Shown here: positions 61,101 through 64,000 of the stretch, piece by piece | Layout of the letters: each line of letters begins with the position of its first letter | Position numbering within the stretch: position 1 is the stretch's first letter | Assembly: GCA_021613535.1 (NCBI GenBank) | Contig: CP075492.1 | Coordinates: 6,200,001-6,264,000 of the forward strand | Reading direction: 5' to 3' | Origin: Adineta vaga | Lineage: Eukaryota > Rotifera | Length of the DNA stretch: 64,000 bases | Notes under the pieces: model-generated | The model's database searches: none | Told to the model about the DNA's origin: nothing | The model's input: only the letters and a program-made list of their open reading frames with translations | Translations under genes and position numbers: made by a program

Positions 61101-64000
61101 AAGATTAGCTTCTTCTAAATCACGTCGAAGTTTTTGTAATTCACCTTCACGTTTCTTGTTCATTTCGACTTGTGATGATGTGGCACCACCAGCTTCTTCT
61201 AATCGATCATTCATTTCATCGATTTCTCGTGCTAAATCAGCTCGTTGTTTTTCAGTTTTTGTTCGTGCTTGTCGTTCATTTTGTACTTCTTCTTCCATTT
61301 CTTCAATACGTGCTTGTAATTCTTTGATTTTCTTTCCTAAACTTGTGGCTTGTCCTTGTTCATCTTCAAGTTTTCCACCCATTTGTTGAATTTCTTGATC
61401 TTTACGTTTAAGAGTTTCTTCTAATTCACGTTTTGATCGTTCTAAATCTTCGAGACTACTTTGTGCACCTTTCAAATCAGTTTCTAATTTTCGTTTGGAT
61501 TTATCTAAATCAGCGCGAGCTTTCTTCTCGCGTTCTAAACTATCTTCTAATTCATCTAATGTTTGTTCAAGTTTGGTTTTTAATTTATTTAAATGATTCA
61601 CTTTATCTTCTTCAGCTTGTAATTGTTCAGTTGTTTTTGAATTTTGTTCTTCGAGACGTTTGCGTTCACGTGTAGCTTTAGCAATGGTTTCATCTTGGCG
61701 AGCAATTTCATCTTGCAAGGTATGAATTTGATTATCACGAGTTTTGCATTCATTTTCAGATTTCTGTAAACTTAAACGCATATCATCAATGTCTTTCTTC
61801 AAACCATCAATGTCATGTTCAAGTTTCTTCTTTTTATTGCTTAATTCTTGAGAACTTTCTTCTTCTGCACTAAAACGTTCTTCTAAATCTTTGACTTGTT
61901 GTTCAAGATCAGCCTTTTGTGTTACTGAAAAGAAAATCTTTCAAATGAAAGATTTGATGAAGATTTATTTCTTACCTAAACGAGTATATTTTTCTTGAGC
62001 TTCTGATGAACCTGATCGTTCTGATTCAAGTTGTTGATAGAGATCATTTTTCTCTATAAAAAATATCACGAAATGAATTAGATTAGAAAGAAAATGATTT
62101 CTTTGAATTACCTTTAACTAATTTGGAATTGTTATCTTCCATTTCTTTACGTAATTTTTCTTCTTTTTCAAGAGCTTCCTTCAATGCTTTGAAGTCTTCT
62201 TCGAGTTTCTTCATTTCTTCTTCTTGACGAGCAACCGAAAGTAATGGTTTAACTTTAGTATAAAGTTTCCACCATGGCCAATTACGTAATGATAAGTATT
62301 TGCGAAGATTGCGTTGTACAACTGATAAAGCCAATCGTTGTTCCAATTTTTTCTTGTATTCTTTCTTCATAATATAACCACGAATTTGACCTTGTAATGC
62401 AGAAATAATTTTCGATAAAGCTTGATCACGTAAATCTTCTAATTGACCTAATGTACCAGCTTTGAAGAAAACTTTTGTAATACCACATCGGTATAATTCT
62501 TCATTCAAAGCAATATCTTTAAGAATATCTTCCGAAGCTTTCTTGGCATCAACAAAACCTTTAGGAATAGCATTAGGTGCAAGAATTGAATAACGTTGTT
62601 TGAATTCTGCATAGATCATGCGGTTAGGAAAGCCTTTACGACAAATACGAATGCCTTCTAATACACCGTTACATGTCAATTGATGCATAACCAAATGAGC
62701 ATCAAGAACACCACCAGTTTTGATTTCATTTGGAATAATACAACGAACAAAGTGAGGATGTGTTTGTTTCAAAGTATTCATCAATTTGTTTAATTGTTCC
62801 TAAATAAGTAATACATTATTGTTTTTATTCTCTAATCAAATGAATAATAAGATAAGATTTACCCGATGAGTAGCTGAAATGGTTTGCATACTACCACCAC
62901 CTTTCTTCTTACCACCACCACCTTTACTACCTTCTTCTTCGAGAACATCGGCAAAGAGATGACATAACATAACGTTCTTCGATTTAGCGAAGAGGCTAGC
63001 TCTATAGGTTGATAAAAAGAAAAGAAAAGAAAGAAAATCTTAATTTTCAAGATAAGATGGAAATATGAATGAAACACTTACACAGTATTGTTGATGGGAT
63101 CTTTGTTCTTTTCGAGCCATCCAGTAGCGGTATATGATACAGTACCAGCATAATGATGGATATCAAAATGTGCTTCGGCTTTACCTTTGCCTGGTTTTGG
63201 TTTACCGAATTGTGGATGTTTACCCAAATGTTGACCGTAAAGTTTTTCAACAAATGTCTTGTCCGTAGCTTTTGGAACAATACATTCTTCTTCGAGAATC
63301 GATAGAATACCCATCGGCTATATTATTGGAAAAAAAGAAGATAACTATCAAAGAAAGAACAAAAAATGAAAAGAGGCCTTACCTTCTCAATCAAATCAAG
63401 ACAAGCTTGTAAATCCATACCAAAATCAACGAACACCCAATTAATACCTTCTTTCTTATATTCTTCTTGTTCCAAAACGAACATGTGATGATTGAAGAAT
63501 TGTTGAAGACGTTCGTTTGTATAATTAATACACAATTGTTCGAATCCATTGTACTACAAAAATGAGTTCATTTTTTGTTTTAAACATTCAAATTACAATA
63601 GGAGAACAAAACTTACTTCGAAAATTTCAAAACCAGCAATATCAAGGACAGCAATGAAGTATTGTCGTTTTGCTTTAACATCGAGTGTGACGTTGACACG
63701 TTCGACTAACCAGATGAACATACGAAAGTAGATCTAATGGAATAACAGAAGAATTTGATTTCGTTTCTCAATGAAAATCTTAAAATATTCATACCGATTT
63801 TGATAGAGCACCAATTGAGTTGATGACTTGATCTTTATTTTGACCTTTGTTAACATATTCGTTACCGACCTAAATGAAATCAACAATTGATTATCTAATA
63901 AGTTAATAATTTGAATGCAAACCTTGATACGTGGCTTGAGTAAACCTTTTAAGAGATCGGCTGCTTCAACACCAAGTAAGTGGGCGACTTTTTCGACCTC
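58160..64000 (-). CDS. Muscle-type myosin heavy chain (class II), 5' partial
   Basis: About two dozen short exons on the minus strand, running off the right edge. The stop is at 58160-58162. From the right the head contains [11 protein letters not shown] (switch II), [37 protein letters not shown] (relay region), a Gly/Lys loop 2 ([11 protein letters not shown]) at about 62890-62930, [28 protein letters not shown] (SH1/SH2 region) and the IQ-bearing lever arm. The long heptad-repeat rod then fills 58160-62200. It forms bipolar thick filaments and moves actin. The intron at about 60983-61045 is 63 nt, a multiple of three, with no stop in frame. The N-terminal head and Walker A lie outside the window. 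Confidence 0.96.

Noticed and set aside
61156-61389. Plus-strand Ser/Cys-rich ORF
   Set aside because: Antisense shadow of the myosin coiled coil, caused by its Glu/Lys-rich codons.
1-64000. tRNA, rRNA, CRISPR and operon-like bacterial features
   Set aside because: None recognised by eye; short introns and polyA signals indicate nuclear DNA rather than a bacterial contaminant.

Overview
This window looks like nuclear DNA of a bdelloid rotifer. It is AT-rich and gene-dense, with genes on both strands split by very short GT-AG introns (mostly 43-70 nt) and AATAAA signals close to stop codons. The family mix is one that bdelloids are known for: ART-TPR fusions (ADP-ribosyltransferase plus kinesin-light-chain-like repeats), FG-GAP/VCBS propellers, small rhodopsin-like GPCRs, TRAF proteins and probably horizontally acquired carbohydrate enzymes. 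The species call is an inference. No rRNA, tRNA, CRISPR array or autonomous transposon was recognised.

Layout. 1-10 kb: an ART-TPR gene (frameshifted), an F-box gene, a weak membrane-protein model, a second ART-TPR gene with an intact R-S-E motif set, an EEP-fold nuclease/phosphatase, and a protein kinase whose downstream exons encode four PAR-binding zinc fingers (PBZ). 10-15 kb: an ABCG half-transporter and a seven-blade VCBS propeller protein. 16-25.5 kb: two convergent genes, each built from three copies of one two-transmembrane, cysteine-rich module joined by short phase-1 introns. 26-31 kb: a small secreted cysteine-rich protein, a TRAF protein and a decayed ART-TPR copy. 31-40 kb: a long intergenic stretch, a hydrophobic repeat protein, a GH10 xylanase with a lectin-like tail, small proteins and a GPCR. 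41-49.5 kb: a GEVED-repeat membrane protein with an in-frame stop, a small unknown membrane protein and a two-PDZ protein. 49.6-58 kb: acylaminoacyl-peptidase, two GPCRs and a protein kinase. 58-64 kb: the 3' part of a muscle-type myosin heavy chain that runs off the right edge.

Three themes. First, three unrelated genes (kinase-PBZ, GEVED, the 2TM arrays) carry repeated modules bounded by introns of equal phase, the signature of in-frame exon duplication. Second, the ART writer-like genes, the EEP enzyme and the PBZ reader kinase lie within about 6 kb, which may be chance. Third, several otherwise good genes carry single-base frameshifts, some in homopolymers; these may be assembly errors rather than inactivation.
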